Below, in pieces: positions 1 through 8,549 of a DNA stretch of 64,000 nucleotides. Positions within the stretch are counted from its first letter, which is position 1. Every line of letters starts with the position of its first letter. The stretch comes from Zeimonas sp050187175 (GTDB lineage Bacteria; Pseudomonadota; Gammaproteobacteria; Burkholderiales; Burkholderiaceae_E). The stretch covers positions 53,776 to 117,775 of the forward strand of contig JBFWXS010000011.1 of NCBI GenBank assembly GCA_050187175.1, written 5' to 3'. Position numbers and translations under genes: made by a program. The notes beneath the pieces were generated by a model. That model did not search any database. It saw nothing but the letters and a program-made list of their open reading frames with translations, and was not told the DNA's origin.

Positions 1-2
1 GC

Positions 3-629
3 GGCGTCAGGCTCGAGGCCTCGCTGTTCGACACCTCGGTCGGCTTCCTCGGCTACTTCCTGCAGGGCTTCTGGAAGCGCGGCACCGAACCCGAGCGCGT
101 CGGATCGGGACACGAATCGCTGTGCCCGTACCAGGCCTTCGACACCGCCGACAAGCCGGTGATCCTGGGCGTCGCCAATGACGCGCTGTGGCGCCGCTTC
201 TGCGCAGTGGCCGGCCAGCCGGAGCTGGCGGGGCGCGCCGAGTCCCTGACCAATGCCGACCGGGTGCAGCACCGCGCGCAGACGGTGGCCGCGGTGGCCA
301 AGATCATGCGCACGCGCAGCCGCGCCGAATGGATCGAGGCACTCGACGCCGCCGGCGTGCCGTGCTCGCCGGTCCATACGCTGGGCGAACTGTCGGCACA
401 TCCGCACACGCGCGAATCGGGGATGGTCTTCGACCACGCCGTCCCGCGCACGCCGCCGCTGCATGGCGTGGCCCAGCCGCTGCGCGTCGACGGCGAACGC
501 CTGCAGCCGCAGCGTCCGCCACCCGCGCTGGGCCAGCACACGATCGAAGTGCTGCGGCAGGCCGGCTACGGCGACGACGAAATCGATGCGCTGCTGCGCG
601 ACGGCGTCGCGCGCGCCGCCGGGCGCTGA
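3..629 (+). CDS. Class III CoA transferase (CaiB/BaiF), C-terminal part
   Basis: This is the C-terminal 208 residues of a family III CoA transferase; the 5' end lies before the window. The frame is open from base 3 to TGA at 627-629. Family signatures visible are ESLCPYQAFDTAD, the small-domain stretch AGVPCSPVHTLGEL and the closing LGQHTIEVL (the gene end nearly always carries LGxHxxEVL). The family moves CoA from an acyl-CoA donor to a free carboxylic acid in the cytoplasm. It lies 54 bp before an acyl-CoA dehydrogenase on the same strand, so the two probably act in one acid-degradation route. The catalytic Asp lies in the missing part, so substrate cannot be judged. Confidence 0.9.
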   Translation, partial: GVRLEASLFDTSVGFLGYFLQGFWKRGTEPERVGSGHESLCPYQAFDTADKPVILGVANDALWRRFCAVAGQPELAGRAESLTNADRVQHRAQTVAAVAKIMRTRSRAEWIEALDAAGVPCSPVHTLGELSAHPHTRESGMVFDHAVPRTPPLHGVAQPLRVDGERLQPQRPPPALGQHTIEVLRQAGYGDDEIDALLRDGVARAAGR

Positions 630-683
630 GCAGGCGCCTGCGCTGGGCAGCCCTTCCAGAGCATACGAAAGGCACGAAGACAA

Positions 684-1847
684 ATGGACTTCTCCTACAC
701 CGACGAGCAGCTCGAGATCCAGCGCGCCATCGAAGGCATCTGCCGTCCGTTCGATGCCGACTACTGGCGCCGCAAGGATGCGGAAGGCGGCTTTCCGCAC
801 GACTTCCACCGCGCCCTCGCGCAGGCCGGCTGGCTGGGCATCGCCATGCCGGCCGAAGTCGGCGGCGCCGGGCTGGGCATCGCCGAGGCCGCCATCATGA
901 TGCGCACGATCTCCGAATCGGGTGCCGGCCTGTCCGGAGCCTCGGCGGTCCACATGAACATCTTCGGGCTGCATCCGGTGGTGGTGCACGGCACCAAGGA
1001 GCAGCACCAGCGCTTCCTGCCGCCGCTGATCCAGGGCAAGGAGAAAGCCTGCTTCGGCGTCACCGAGCCGAACACCGGGCTCAACACGCTGAAGCTGAAG
1101 ACGCGCGCGCGGCGCGAAGGCGATCGCTACGTCGTGAACGGACAGAAGGTCTGGATCTCCACGGCACAGGTCGCGGAGAAGATCCTGCTGCTGACGCGCA
1201 CCGCCGACCATGACCCGGCCGCGCCTTCGCGCGGGCTCACGCTGTTCTATGCCGACCTCGACCGCAGCAAGATCGAAGTGCGCGAGATCGACAAGCACGG
1301 CCGCAAGGCGGTCGACTCGAACCAGCTGTTCATCGACGGGCTCGAGATCCCGGTCGAGAACCGCATCGGCGAGGAAGGCCGCGGCTTCGAGTACATCCTG
1401 CACGGACTGAACCCGGAGCGCATCCTGATCTCGGCCGAAGCGATCGGCCTGGGCCGCGTCGCGCTGAAGCGTGCCGCGCAGTACGCCGGCGAACGCATCG
1501 TCTTCGACCGGCCGATCGGCCAGAACCAGGGCATCCAGCACCCGCTGGCCAAGTGCTGGATCGAGCTCGAAGCGGCCAACTTGATGATGCTGCGAGCAGC
1601 CTGGCTGTACGACCAGGGCAAGCCCTGCGGACCGGAAGCGAACGGCGCCAAGTTCATGGCCGGCGAAGCCGGCTTCCGCGCCTGCGAGACCGCGGTGCTC
1701 ACGCACGGCGGCATGGGCTATTCGAAGGAGTTCCACGTCGAGCGCTATCTGCGCGAAGTGATGCTGACGCGCATCGCGCCGATCACGCCGCAGCTGATCC
1801 TGAGCCACATCGCCGAGAAGGTGCTGGGGCTGCCCAAATCCTATTGA
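684..1847 (+). CDS. Acyl-CoA dehydrogenase
   Basis: A 387-residue protein of normal length for an FAD-dependent acyl-CoA dehydrogenase, which oxidises acyl-CoA to enoyl-CoA and passes electrons to ETF. It has the N-terminal helical domain (FSYTDEQLEIQRAIEG), the central flavin-binding segment FGVTEPNTGLNTLKLKT and VWISTAQVAEKILLL, and the C-terminal domain with FDRPIGQNQGIQHPLAKC and THGGMGYSKEFHVERYLRE. ATG at 684 gives the standard N terminus. It follows a CoA transferase and precedes a Bug receptor on the same strand, suggesting uptake, activation and first oxidation of a carboxylate. The substrate cannot be read from the sequence. Confidence 0.95.
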   Translation: MDFSYTDEQLEIQRAIEGICRPFDADYWRRKDAEGGFPHDFHRALAQAGWLGIAMPAEVGGAGLGIAEAAIMMRTISESGAGLSGASAVHMNIFGLHPVVVHGTKEQHQRFLPPLIQGKEKACFGVTEPNTGLNTLKLKTRARREGDRYVVNGQKVWISTAQVAEKILLLTRTADHDPAAPSRGLTLFYADLDRSKIEVREIDKHGRKAVDSNQLFIDGLEIPVENRIGEEGRGFEYILHGLNPERILISAEAIGLGRVALKRAAQYAGERIVFDRPIGQNQGIQHPLAKCWIELEAANLMMLRAAWLYDQGKPCGPEANGAKFMAGEAGFRACETAVLTHGGMGYSKEFHVERYLREVMLTRIAPITPQLILSHIAEKVLGLPKSY

Positions 1848-1894
1848 TCGACCCCCGGCGCCGGACGCCGACATATCCAGGAGGAGACCTCGTC

Positions 1895-2860
1895 ATGCTG
1901 AGCCGATCGCTAGCCATCATCACCGCCTGCGCCTGCGCCGCTTTCGCCGCCGCCGGCCACGCGCAGACCTATCCGTCGAAGCCGGTCAAGATCGTCGTTC
2001 CGTACGCCGCCGGGCAGGGAACCGACATCGTCGCGCGCTATTTCGCCGAGCAGTTGACGCGCTCGCTAGGCCAGAGTTTCGTGGTCGAGAATCGCGCGGG
2101 CGCGGGCGGCAACATCGGCACGCAGCTGGTCGCCAAGTCGCCGGCCGACGGCTACACGCTGATGATGGGCACCAATGCCACTCATGCGGCCAACTCGGTG
2201 CTGTACGACAACCCCGGTTTCGATCCGCAGGCCGACTTCGAGCCCGTCGCGCTGGTCGGCATCCTGCCGCTGGTCTTCGTCAGCAGCGTCACCAGCCCGG
2301 TCGACTCGATCCAGAAGCTGGTCGCGGTCGCGCGCGCCAAACCGGGCGCCGTCAACTTCGCCGTCACCACGACCACCAGCCGCTCCGCCTATGAACTGCT
2401 CAAGCAGCAGGCGCAGGCGACGTTCGCACCGGTGCCGTACAAAGGCGCTGCGCAGGCGGCCTCGGACATCATCGGCAATCAGATCGAGTACACGGTGGAC
2501 ACGATCACCTCGCTGCGGCCGTACGTCGAAAGCGGCAAGCTGAAGGCGCTCGGCGTCACCTCGGCCAGCAGCACGCGCCTGATGCCCGGCATCGCCTCGG
2601 TGGCCGAGCAGGGCGTGCCCGGCTACGAGATCTCGGGCTGGAACGTGGTCTTCGCGCCCAAAGGCACGCCACCTGCGGCGATCCGCGTGCTGGCCAGCGA
2701 ACTGGGCAAGCTGATGGCCATGCCCGAGACGCAGGCCAAGCTGCTGCAGCTCGGCGTCGACCCGCTGGTCAAGACCGGCGACGATCTCGCCGCCTTCATG
2801 AACGTCGAACGCGACAAGTGGGGCAAGCTGATCCGCGCCGCCAACCTGAAGGCGCAGTGA
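1895..2860 (+). CDS. Tripartite tricarboxylate-type periplasmic receptor (Bug family)
   Basis: A 321-residue Bug/TctC solute receptor. The open frame extends upstream to 1553, but the start is set at ATG 1895 because a strong AGGAGGA ribosome site lies at about 1879-1885 and the protein then begins with a signal peptide (MLSRSLAIITACACAAFAAAGHA, cleavage before QTYPSKP). Family marks are YPSKPVKIVVPYAAG, VVENRAGAGGNIGT, ADGYTLMMGTN and VPYKGAAQAASDIIG. Such receptors bind carboxylates in the periplasm, normally for a TctAB permease, which is not present here. It lies 47 bp after the acyl-CoA dehydrogenase and is probably cotranscribed with it. Confidence 0.95.
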   Translation: MLSRSLAIITACACAAFAAAGHAQTYPSKPVKIVVPYAAGQGTDIVARYFAEQLTRSLGQSFVVENRAGAGGNIGTQLVAKSPADGYTLMMGTNATHAANSVLYDNPGFDPQADFEPVALVGILPLVFVSSVTSPVDSIQKLVAVARAKPGAVNFAVTTTTSRSAYELLKQQAQATFAPVPYKGAAQAASDIIGNQIEYTVDTITSLRPYVESGKLKALGVTSASSTRLMPGIASVAEQGVPGYEISGWNVVFAPKGTPPAAIRVLASELGKLMAMPETQAKLLQLGVDPLVKTGDDLAAFMNVERDKWGKLIRAANLKAQ

Positions 2861-2879
2861 CTGAAAACGCGGCCGCCGC

Positions 2880-3074
2880 TCAGAGCAGCCTGGCCAGCAA
2901 GGCCGCCAGCGCCGACAGCAGCACTGTCGACGCGAGCGGGATCGACCAGTCGCGGCCGAACGCGCGGAAATTGAAATCGCCGGGCAGACGGCCGATACCC
3001 AGGCGGCGCAGCATCGGCATCAGGCCCGAGAACAGCACCAGGGCCAGCAGCGTCACGAGCAGCCACTTCATCAT
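2880..3074 (-). CDS. DUF2905 family small membrane protein
   Basis: A 64-residue protein with two hydrophobic segments (about residues 2-22 and 45-64) around a basic, glycine-rich loop with RRLGIGRLPGDFNF, the hallmark of DUF2905. Its ATG (3074-3072) overlaps the TGA of the upstream methyltransferase in an ATGA junction, so translation is probably coupled. The function of DUF2905 is unknown; the GRLPGD loop and paired helices are typical. The gene ends 19 bp from the convergent Bug gene. Confidence 0.88.
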   Translation of the reverse strand: MMKWLLVTLLALVLFSGLMPMLRRLGIGRLPGDFNFRAFGRDWSIPLASTVLLSALAALLARLL

Positions 3075-4342
3075 GGCTGGCTCGGCAGCAGCGAGGCACG
3101 CCGGTCGCGGCCGGCGAAGCCGATCGCGTCATCGGCCACGCCGCGGCCGAACGCAATCACCTTGAACAGCTCGCCCATCTCGGCCTCGGACAGCAGCGGC
3201 TGAACGGCCTGCGTCTGCCGAGCCCAGGCCAGCGCATCGCCGCGCGGCTGCGCCATCAGGCGCTCCAGCAGGCCGCAGTCGATCAGGAAGCGAGCCTGCG
3301 AGGTGAAGCCGAGCAGGTCCAGCCCCGCCTGCGCCGCCGCCTGCGCGACCGCGGTGAAATCGACGTGCGCGGTGATGTCCTGCAGGCCCGGCCAGCGCAG
3401 CGGATCGCCATGCGAGCGGTGACGATAGTGACAGCGCAGCGTGCCCTGATCTCGCTGCGGATGGTAGAACTCGGCGCGCGGAAAGCCGTAGTCGATCAGC
3501 AGCAGCGCGCCATGGCCGATCCGTTCGCCCACCGTGCGGACCCAGCCCTGCGCCTGCTCGCCGACTTCGGACAGGTAGTCGGCCGAGATGCTGCCCTCGG
3601 TGCCGTCTGCGTCCGAGTCCGCGCCTACGTCTGCGTTCGCGTCGGCGAGCAGCGCCCGCACGCGTCGCGCGAAGTCGGCGTCGGCGGGGCGGTCGGCAAA
3701 CGTAAAGCCGCCGCGTTCCGTCGCCCCGCCGTCAGGCTGCGACGCACGCACGACACCGCGCTCGAACACCATCCCGCCGGACCGCCGGAACAGGCGCACC
3801 GGCATCGCATCCAGCAGTTCGTTGCCGACCACCACGCCGTCGAGACGCTCGGGCAGCGCTTCGAGCCAGACGACGCGGTCGAGCAGCTGCGGCACCTCGG
3901 CCGCCAGACGCTCACGCTGCCGCTCGCGCAGATCGGCAGACAGCTCGACGATCGCATAGCGCGACGGCAGCGCTCCTTCGGCCTGCAGCGTAGACAGCAG
4001 CTGCGCCGCCAGCGCGCCCGAGCCGGCGCCGAACTCGAACAGCGTCGCCGGCACGCCGGCCTCGAACCACTGCGCGCACTGCGCCGCGACGCAGGCGCCG
4101 AACAAGGGCGACAGCTCGGGTGCGGTGACGAAATCGCCGGCCGCGCCGAACTTGCGGCTGCCGGCGGCGTAGTAGCCGAGTCCGGGCTCGTACAGCGCCT
4201 GCTGCATCCACGCATCGAAACCGATCCAGCCGCCTGCTGCATCGATCGACGCGCCGAGGCGCTGCGCCAGACGATGCGACAGAGCGAGCGCCGCCGCGGG
4301 CGGCGGCGGCAGCTCGGACGAAGGGCGTGAATTGGGGACCAT
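3071..4342 (-). CDS. MidA/NDUFAF7-type SAM-dependent methyltransferase
   Basis: A 423-residue class I methyltransferase of the MidA/NDUFAF7 family (COG1565), whose mitochondrial member methylates an arginine of a complex I subunit. Characteristic stretches are GWIGFDAWMQQALYEPGLGYY, FGAAGDFVTAPELSPLFG, the SAM-binding FEFGAGSGALAAQLL, VGNELLDAMPVRLF and LLIDYGFPRAEFYHP. A Asp/Ala-rich insert (residues about 234-250) is encoded by degenerate hexamers and looks like a recent expansion of a loop. The role in bacteria is not firmly known. It is divergent from the SDR-folB-ttcA group and coupled to a DUF2905 gene. Confidence 0.9.
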   Translation of the reverse strand: MVPNSRPSSELPPPPAAALALSHRLAQRLGASIDAAGGWIGFDAWMQQALYEPGLGYYAAGSRKFGAAGDFVTAPELSPLFGACVAAQCAQWFEAGVPATLFEFGAGSGALAAQLLSTLQAEGALPSRYAIVELSADLRERQRERLAAEVPQLLDRVVWLEALPERLDGVVVGNELLDAMPVRLFRRSGGMVFERGVVRASQPDGGATERGGFTFADRPADADFARRVRALLADANADVGADSDADGTEGSISADYLSEVGEQAQGWVRTVGERIGHGALLLIDYGFPRAEFYHPQRDQGTLRCHYRHRSHGDPLRWPGLQDITAHVDFTAVAQAAAQAGLDLLGFTSQARFLIDCGLLERLMAQPRGDALAWARQTQAVQPLLSEAEMGELFKVIAFGRGVADDAIGFAGRDRRASLLPSQP

Positions 4343-4432
4343 GGAGCGCGCAGTCTAGACCATGGCCGCCGCCCGCATGCGGCGGCCGGCCGCGGCGGGA
4401 TGCTTTACACTGCGGCGCACGGTCCCACCGCC

Positions 4433-5176
4433 ATGCCTGCCCACCCTGTCGTCCTCGTCACCGGCGCCGCACGCCGCATAGGCGCCGCCATCGCCCGCCA
4501 TCTGCATGCGCAGGGGATGGACGTCGCCGTCCACTTCCGGAGCTCGCAGGCCGAGGCCGATCAGCTGACGGCGGAGCTCGATGCGCTGCGGCCGGGCTCG
4601 GCCCTCGCCGTCCGCGGCGACCTGTCCGACGCCGCGGCCTGCGCCGCGACGGTCGCGCAGGCCGCCGGCTGGCGCGGACGGCTGGACGCGGTCGTCAACA
4701 ATGCCTCCACGTTCTACCGCACGCCGATCGGCGAGGTGAGCGAACTGCAGTGGTCCGAGCTGATCGACGGCAACCTGAAGGCCGCCTTCTTCGTCAGCCA
4801 GGCCGCCGCGCCGTGGCTGCGCGACGCCGGCGGCAGCATCGTCAATCTGTGCGACGTCCATACCGAGCGGCCGCTGAACCAGTTCTCGGTCTACTCGGCG
4901 GCCAAGGCGGGCATCGTCGCGCTGACGCGCGCGCTCGCGCTCGAGCTGGCGCCTCGCGTCCGCGTCAATGCCGTCTCACCCGGTTCGCTCGACTGGCCAG
5001 AAGCCGGCGTGTTCAGCGACGACGAGCGGCGCTCGATGCAGGCTGCGATTCCGCTCGGGCGCCTCGGCCGCGGCGACGACGTCGCGCGCGCGGTCGCCTT
5101 CCTGATCCAGGGCAACGACTACATTACCGGCCAGATCCTCGGCGTCGACGGCGGCAGCGGCCTGGTATCGCGCTGA
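4433..5176 (+). CDS. Pteridine reductase-like short-chain dehydrogenase (FolM-like)
   Basis: A 247-residue SDR. The cofactor motif reads TGAARRIGAAIARHL; the doubled Arg (TGxxxRIG with RR) is typical of pteridine reductases and FolM and favours NADPH. NNAS, the catalytic Ser region replaced by CDVH, YSAAKAGIVALTRALALELA (Tyr/Lys) and the C-terminal YITGQILGVDGG follow. The frame opens at 4400, but ATG 4433 starts directly before the first strand. It lies 27 bp upstream of folB, which supports a role in dihydro/tetrahydropterin reduction. Some other SDR reduction cannot be excluded. Confidence 0.82.
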   Translation: MPAHPVVLVTGAARRIGAAIARHLHAQGMDVAVHFRSSQAEADQLTAELDALRPGSALAVRGDLSDAAACAATVAQAAGWRGRLDAVVNNASTFYRTPIGEVSELQWSELIDGNLKAAFFVSQAAAPWLRDAGGSIVNLCDVHTERPLNQFSVYSAAKAGIVALTRALALELAPRVRVNAVSPGSLDWPEAGVFSDDERRSMQAAIPLGRLGRGDDVARAVAFLIQGNDYITGQILGVDGGSGLVSR

Positions 5177-5203
5177 CACTGCGGCGCCTGCGAAATCCCG
5201 ATC

Positions 5204-5584
5204 ATGCAAGCCATTCCATTTCCCGATTGCTACCGGATCCTGGTGCAAGACATCGAGATCGACTGCTTCCTCGGCGTCTACGACCGTGAACAGGCGCGCA
5301 AGCGCCCTATCGTCGTCGACGTCGAGCTGTTCGCGCCGCTGCCGGCCGAGCCGGCCACGCGCCGCGACGAGCTGGCCACGACGGTCAACTACGAGCGCGT
5401 CGTCGAAGCCGTCGAACGCATCGTCGGCGATCGCCGCTTCAAGCTGGTCGAGACGCTGTGCAACGAGCTGGCCGACGACCTGATGCGGCTGCCCGGCCTG
5501 CGCGCGCTGAAGGTCTCCGTCACCAAGCCGCAGCCGCTGCCGCGCGCGCGCGCCGTGCGCGTCGAAGTCTGGAGGCAGCCGTGA
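5204..5584 (+). CDS. folB: Dihydroneopterin aldolase
   Basis: A 126-residue protein of the usual FolB length. It converts 7,8-dihydroneopterin to 6-hydroxymethyl-dihydropterin and glycolaldehyde in folate synthesis. Signatures are DIEIDCFLGVYDREQARKRP, the TVNYERVVEAVE segment, LVETLCNELADDL and the catalytic-Lys stretch VSVTKPQPLPRARAV. The pterin-related SDR is just upstream. The stop codon overlaps the GTG start of ttcA (GTGA), implying translational coupling of folate and tRNA thiolation genes. Confidence 0.95.
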   Translation: MQAIPFPDCYRILVQDIEIDCFLGVYDREQARKRPIVVDVELFAPLPAEPATRRDELATTVNYERVVEAVERIVGDRRFKLVETLCNELADDLMRLPGLRALKVSVTKPQPLPRARAVRVEVWRQP

Positions 5585-6513
5585 GCGCCGTCATCGTGCC
5601 GGCGACGAGCGCCCGCCGCGAGGAGAAGCTCGCCTACGAACGCAACAAGCTGCACAAGCGGCTGCTGCGACAGACCGGCCAGGCGATCGCCGACTTCGGC
5701 ATGATCGGCGACGGCGACCGCGTCATGGTCTGCCTGTCCGGCGGCAAGGACAGCTACGGCCTGCTCGACCTGCTGCTGACGCTGCGCGAGCGCGCACCGA
5801 TACGCTTCGACATCATCGCTGTCAATCTCGATCAGAAGCAGCCGGGCTTTCCCGAGCACGTACTGCCCGACTACCTGACCGGCCTGGGCGTACCGTTCCA
5901 CATCGAGAATCAGGACACTTATTCGATCGTCACGCGCGTGATCCCCGAGGGACGCACGATGTGCTCGCTGTGCTCGCGGCTGCGCCGCGGCATCCTGTAC
6001 CGCGTGGCCGACGAGCTCGGCGCCACGCGCATCGCGCTCGGCCATCATCGCGACGACATCATCGAGACCTTCTTCCTGAACATGTTCTTCGGCGGCAAGC
6101 TGAAGAGCATGCCGCCCAAGCTGGTCTCCGACGACGGCCGCCACATCGTGATCCGGCCGCTGGCCTACGTGAAGGAAGAGGATCTGCAAGCCTACGCGCA
6201 ATGGCGCGAGTTCCCCATCATTCCGTGCAACCTGTGCGGCTCGCAGGAGAACCTCAAGCGCCGCGAGATCAAGCAGCTGATGCGCGAGTGGGAAAAGCGC
6301 TTCCCGGGCCGAGTCGAGAACATCTTCGCGTCGCTGACCCGCGTCACGCCGTCGCACCTGCTCGACCGCGGCCTTTACGACTTCGCCGGCTTGCAGGCCA
6401 CCGGCGAGCCGCAGGCGGACGGCGACATCGCATTCGATGTCGATCCGGCCTTCGAGCAGCCGCCGGCGTCGGCCGCCGTGTCATCGTTCATTCCCGTCAA
6501 GCGCGGCGGCTGA
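5581..6513 (+). CDS. ttcA: tRNA 2-thiocytidine(32) biosynthesis protein TtcA
   Basis: A 310-residue PP-loop ATPase that thiolates cytidine 32 in certain tRNAs with a [4Fe-4S] cluster. It has the PP-loop SGGKDSYGLLDLL, the first Cys pair MCSLCSRLRRG, the second Cys motif IPCNLCGSQENLKR and GHHRDDIIETFFLNMFF. The frame opens further upstream inside folB, but GTG at 5581 is chosen: it lies 6 bp after GGAGG (5571-5575), overlaps the folB stop, and gives the standard N terminus (SAVIVPATSARREEKL). The C-terminal 40 residues are a variable tail. Confidence 0.95.
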   Translation: MSAVIVPATSARREEKLAYERNKLHKRLLRQTGQAIADFGMIGDGDRVMVCLSGGKDSYGLLDLLLTLRERAPIRFDIIAVNLDQKQPGFPEHVLPDYLTGLGVPFHIENQDTYSIVTRVIPEGRTMCSLCSRLRRGILYRVADELGATRIALGHHRDDIIETFFLNMFFGGKLKSMPPKLVSDDGRHIVIRPLAYVKEEDLQAYAQWREFPIIPCNLCGSQENLKRREIKQLMREWEKRFPGRVENIFASLTRVTPSHLLDRGLYDFAGLQATGEPQADGDIAFDVDPAFEQPPASAAVSSFIPVKRGG

Positions 6514-6555
6514 GGCACGGCGACTGAAACACGACAATACGGCTACCAACGAATA

Positions 6556-6591
6556 AATAGAATCAAATTCTGTTATACAGAATCTCTGTAT
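6556..6591. promoter_or_regulatory. Overlapping inverted-repeat operators upstream of the IclR gene
   Basis: AT-rich block in an otherwise GC-rich region. It holds AATAGAATCAAATTCTGTT (6556-6574, arms matching 7 of 8), a perfect 17-bp repeat ATTCTGTTATACAGAAT (6567-6583) and a second perfect repeat ATACAGAATCTCTGTAT (6575-6591). The first closely resembles the palindrome at 7562-7580. The block ends 64 bp before the IclR start codon, so autoregulation by that protein is the simplest reading. Confidence 0.65.
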
Positions 6592-6655
6592 CATTCAGAA
6601 TCGCTGTGGCCCAGGGATAATTCCGCGACCACACGAAGGGTAAGGAGTCAGCCCC

Positions 6656-7435
6656 ATGTCGGAGAACCAAGCCAGCGTCGCCTCGGTCGATCGCGCCCTG
6701 TCGATCCTGGGCGCATTCCGGCCAGGTGACGCGGCGCTGTCGCTGCATGAACTGGCCCAGCGCACCGGCTTGTACAAGAGCACGATCCTGCGCCTGATCG
6801 CCACGCTGGAGAAGCACCACTGCATTCAGCGCCTCGATGACGGCCGCTACCAGATGGGTTCGATGCTGCTGCACTGGGGCGGCCTGTACCAGGCCTCGCT
6901 GCGGCTCGAAGATCACGTGCTGCCCATCCTGCAGGGGCTGGTCCGCGAAACCGGCGAAGGCTCGTCGTTCTTCACCCGCGAGGGCGACGTACGCGTCTGC
7001 CTGTTCCGCGTCGATTCGCCGCGCTCGGTCCGCGATCATGTGCGCGCGGGCGATCTGCTGCCGCTGAACAAGGGAGCTGCCGGCCGCGCGCTGGTCGCCT
7101 TCGATCCCGCGCTGACGCCGATCGAGAAGGCGCCGCAGTCGCCGTTGTTGATCAGCATAGGCGAACGCGAACCCGACATCGCCGCCGTGGCCGCGCCGGT
7201 GTTCGGCCCCGGCCCCTCGCTGCGCGGCGTGCTGGCCGTGTCCGGGCCGAGCAGCCGCTTCGATCAGGCGGCGATAGACACTATCTCGACGGCACTGCTG
7301 TCCGCGGCGATCGAAGGCACGCGCCGGCTCGGCGGCGACCCTGCCATGCTGCAGCGGATGGCGCGCGCCACGGACGCGGCGGCGGAAACTGCCGCGTCAC
7401 GGCCGCGCCGAAGGTCGGCGGCGAAAACCGGCTGA
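6656..7435 (+). CDS. IclR-family transcriptional regulator
   Basis: A 259-residue IclR regulator with an N-terminal winged helix-turn-helix (SVDRALSILGAFRPGD, LSLHELAQRTGLYKSTILRLIATLEKHHCIQRL) and a C-terminal effector domain (GEGSSFFTREGDVRVCLFRVDSP, LLPLNKGAAGRALVAF, VAAPVFGPGPSLRGVLAVSGP). A basic tail (SRPRRRSAAKTG) follows. It is preceded by stacked inverted repeats and followed by a hydrolase gene whose promoter carries the same type of operator, so it probably controls itself and the hydrolase. An NNAAGGA-like site (AAGGAGT, 6639-6646) precedes the ATG. Confidence 0.92.
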   Translation: MSENQASVASVDRALSILGAFRPGDAALSLHELAQRTGLYKSTILRLIATLEKHHCIQRLDDGRYQMGSMLLHWGGLYQASLRLEDHVLPILQGLVRETGEGSSFFTREGDVRVCLFRVDSPRSVRDHVRAGDLLPLNKGAAGRALVAFDPALTPIEKAPQSPLLISIGEREPDIAAVAAPVFGPGPSLRGVLAVSGPSSRFDQAAIDTISTALLSAAIEGTRRLGGDPAMLQRMARATDAAAETAASRPRRRSAAKTG

Positions 7436-7541
7436 ACGCGGCGCAGTCGCACGCGGCACGGCTGTGCTCGGCGCGGCGGCGTCCCGTCTGCGCAGGCCAG
7501 CCTCGAGCCGGCCACCCATCCCCGCCAGCCGGCTTTGTTGC

Positions 7542-7569
7542 TTGACGCCGATTTTCTACTGAATAGAAT
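7542..7569 (+). promoter_or_regulatory. Predicted sigma-70 promoter of the hydrolase gene
   Basis: TTGACG (7542-7547) and TAGAAT (7564-7569) are separated by 16 bp, just upstream of the alpha/beta hydrolase. The -10 element lies inside the 19-bp palindrome at 7562-7580, a layout expected for repression by steric block. Confidence 0.55.
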
Positions 7570-7580
7570 TCAATTCTATT
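7562..7580. promoter_or_regulatory. 19-bp palindromic operator, probable IclR site
   Basis: AATAGAATTCAATTCTATT has perfect 9-bp arms around a single central base. It covers the predicted -10 box of the hydrolase promoter and matches the first repeat upstream of the neighbouring IclR gene (AATAGAATCAAATTCTGTT) at most positions. Confidence 0.65.
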
Positions 7581-7670
7581 AATCTCCCGCACATCCCCCA
7601 TCGCCATGCGGGCGGCCTCATCCAGCGCCGTCCGCGACTGGCACCGCCATCCGACGTCACCGGGACCGCC

Positions 7671-8549
7671 ATGAGCACTCCCTCCACGAATGCCCTCTAT
7701 CTCGGCTACGACCAGGCGGCGCTGGACCGCGAGTACGACAACCAGAACAAGGTCCCCGGCTTCGACTTCAAGGCCTATCTGGCCTGGTGCGAAGCGCAGA
7801 GCCGGTCGGCGCGCGAGCAGCGCCCCTGCCACCTCGACGTCCGCTACGGCTCGTCGCCGGCCGAACGCATCGACATCTTCCCCGGCGATGCGTCGACCAG
7901 GCCGTCTGTCGAGGTCTTCTTCCACGGCGGCTACTGGCGGATGCTCGACAAGAAGGACTTCAGCTATATCGCGCACGGCCTCGCGCCGCACGGCGTGACC
8001 AGCGTCGTCGTCAACTACGCGCTCATTCCGACCGTGACGATGGACGAGCTGGTCGAGCAGTGCCGCCGCGCGCTCGAATGGGCATATCGCAACATCGCCC
8101 GCTACGGCGGCGACCCGTCGCGAATCCATCTGTCCGGCCATTCCGCCGGCGGACACCTGGTCGCGATGATGATGGCCACCGACTGGAGCACCCGCGCGGC
8201 CGACCTGCCGGCGCAGCTGGTGCGCAGCGCCTGCGCGATCAGCGGCATCTATGAGCTGGAGCCGATCCGCTTGTGCTTCCTGAACAAGACGCTGCAGCTG
8301 CGGCCGGAAGAGATCGGGCGCAACAGCCCGGTACGGCTGGCACGGCATCAGCATGGGCCGCTGGACCTGGTGGTCGGCGGCCGCGAGGGGCCGGAGTACC
8401 TGCGGCAGACGACGGCGATGCAGCAGGCCTGGTCGAACGGCCGCGGCGACCCGCGCGTGACGGTGCTCGACGACGACCATTTCACCATCCGCGCGCAGCT
8501 GGCCGATCCGGGCAGCGCACTCGTCGAGCTGATCACGGCCGGCCGCTGA
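7671..8549 (+). CDS. Alpha/beta hydrolase, arylformamidase/esterase-like
   Basis: A 292-residue alpha/beta hydrolase. The oxyanion motif HGGYW is at residues 85-89, the nucleophile elbow GHSAG at 156-160 (Ser158), and a late DDDHF carries the likely catalytic His. The early part (YDQAALDREYDNQNKVPGF) is typical of kynurenine-formamidase-like members (AFMID-type), which cleave N-formyl or ester bonds. No signal peptide is visible, so it is cytoplasmic. The promoter overlaps an operator shared with the adjacent IclR gene. No kynurenine pathway genes are nearby, so the substrate is open. Confidence 0.88.
   Translation: MSTPSTNALYLGYDQAALDREYDNQNKVPGFDFKAYLAWCEAQSRSAREQRPCHLDVRYGSSPAERIDIFPGDASTRPSVEVFFHGGYWRMLDKKDFSYIAHGLAPHGVTSVVVNYALIPTVTMDELVEQCRRALEWAYRNIARYGGDPSRIHLSGHSAGGHLVAMMMATDWSTRAADLPAQLVRSACAISGIYELEPIRLCFLNKTLQLRPEEIGRNSPVRLARHQHGPLDLVVGGREGPEYLRQTTAMQQAWSNGRGDPRVTVLDDDHFTIRAQLADPGSALVELITAGR

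Noticed and set aside
4385..4432. TTTACA-like box before the SDR gene as a promoter
   Set aside because: No matching -10 element at suitable spacing before ATG 4433; left out.
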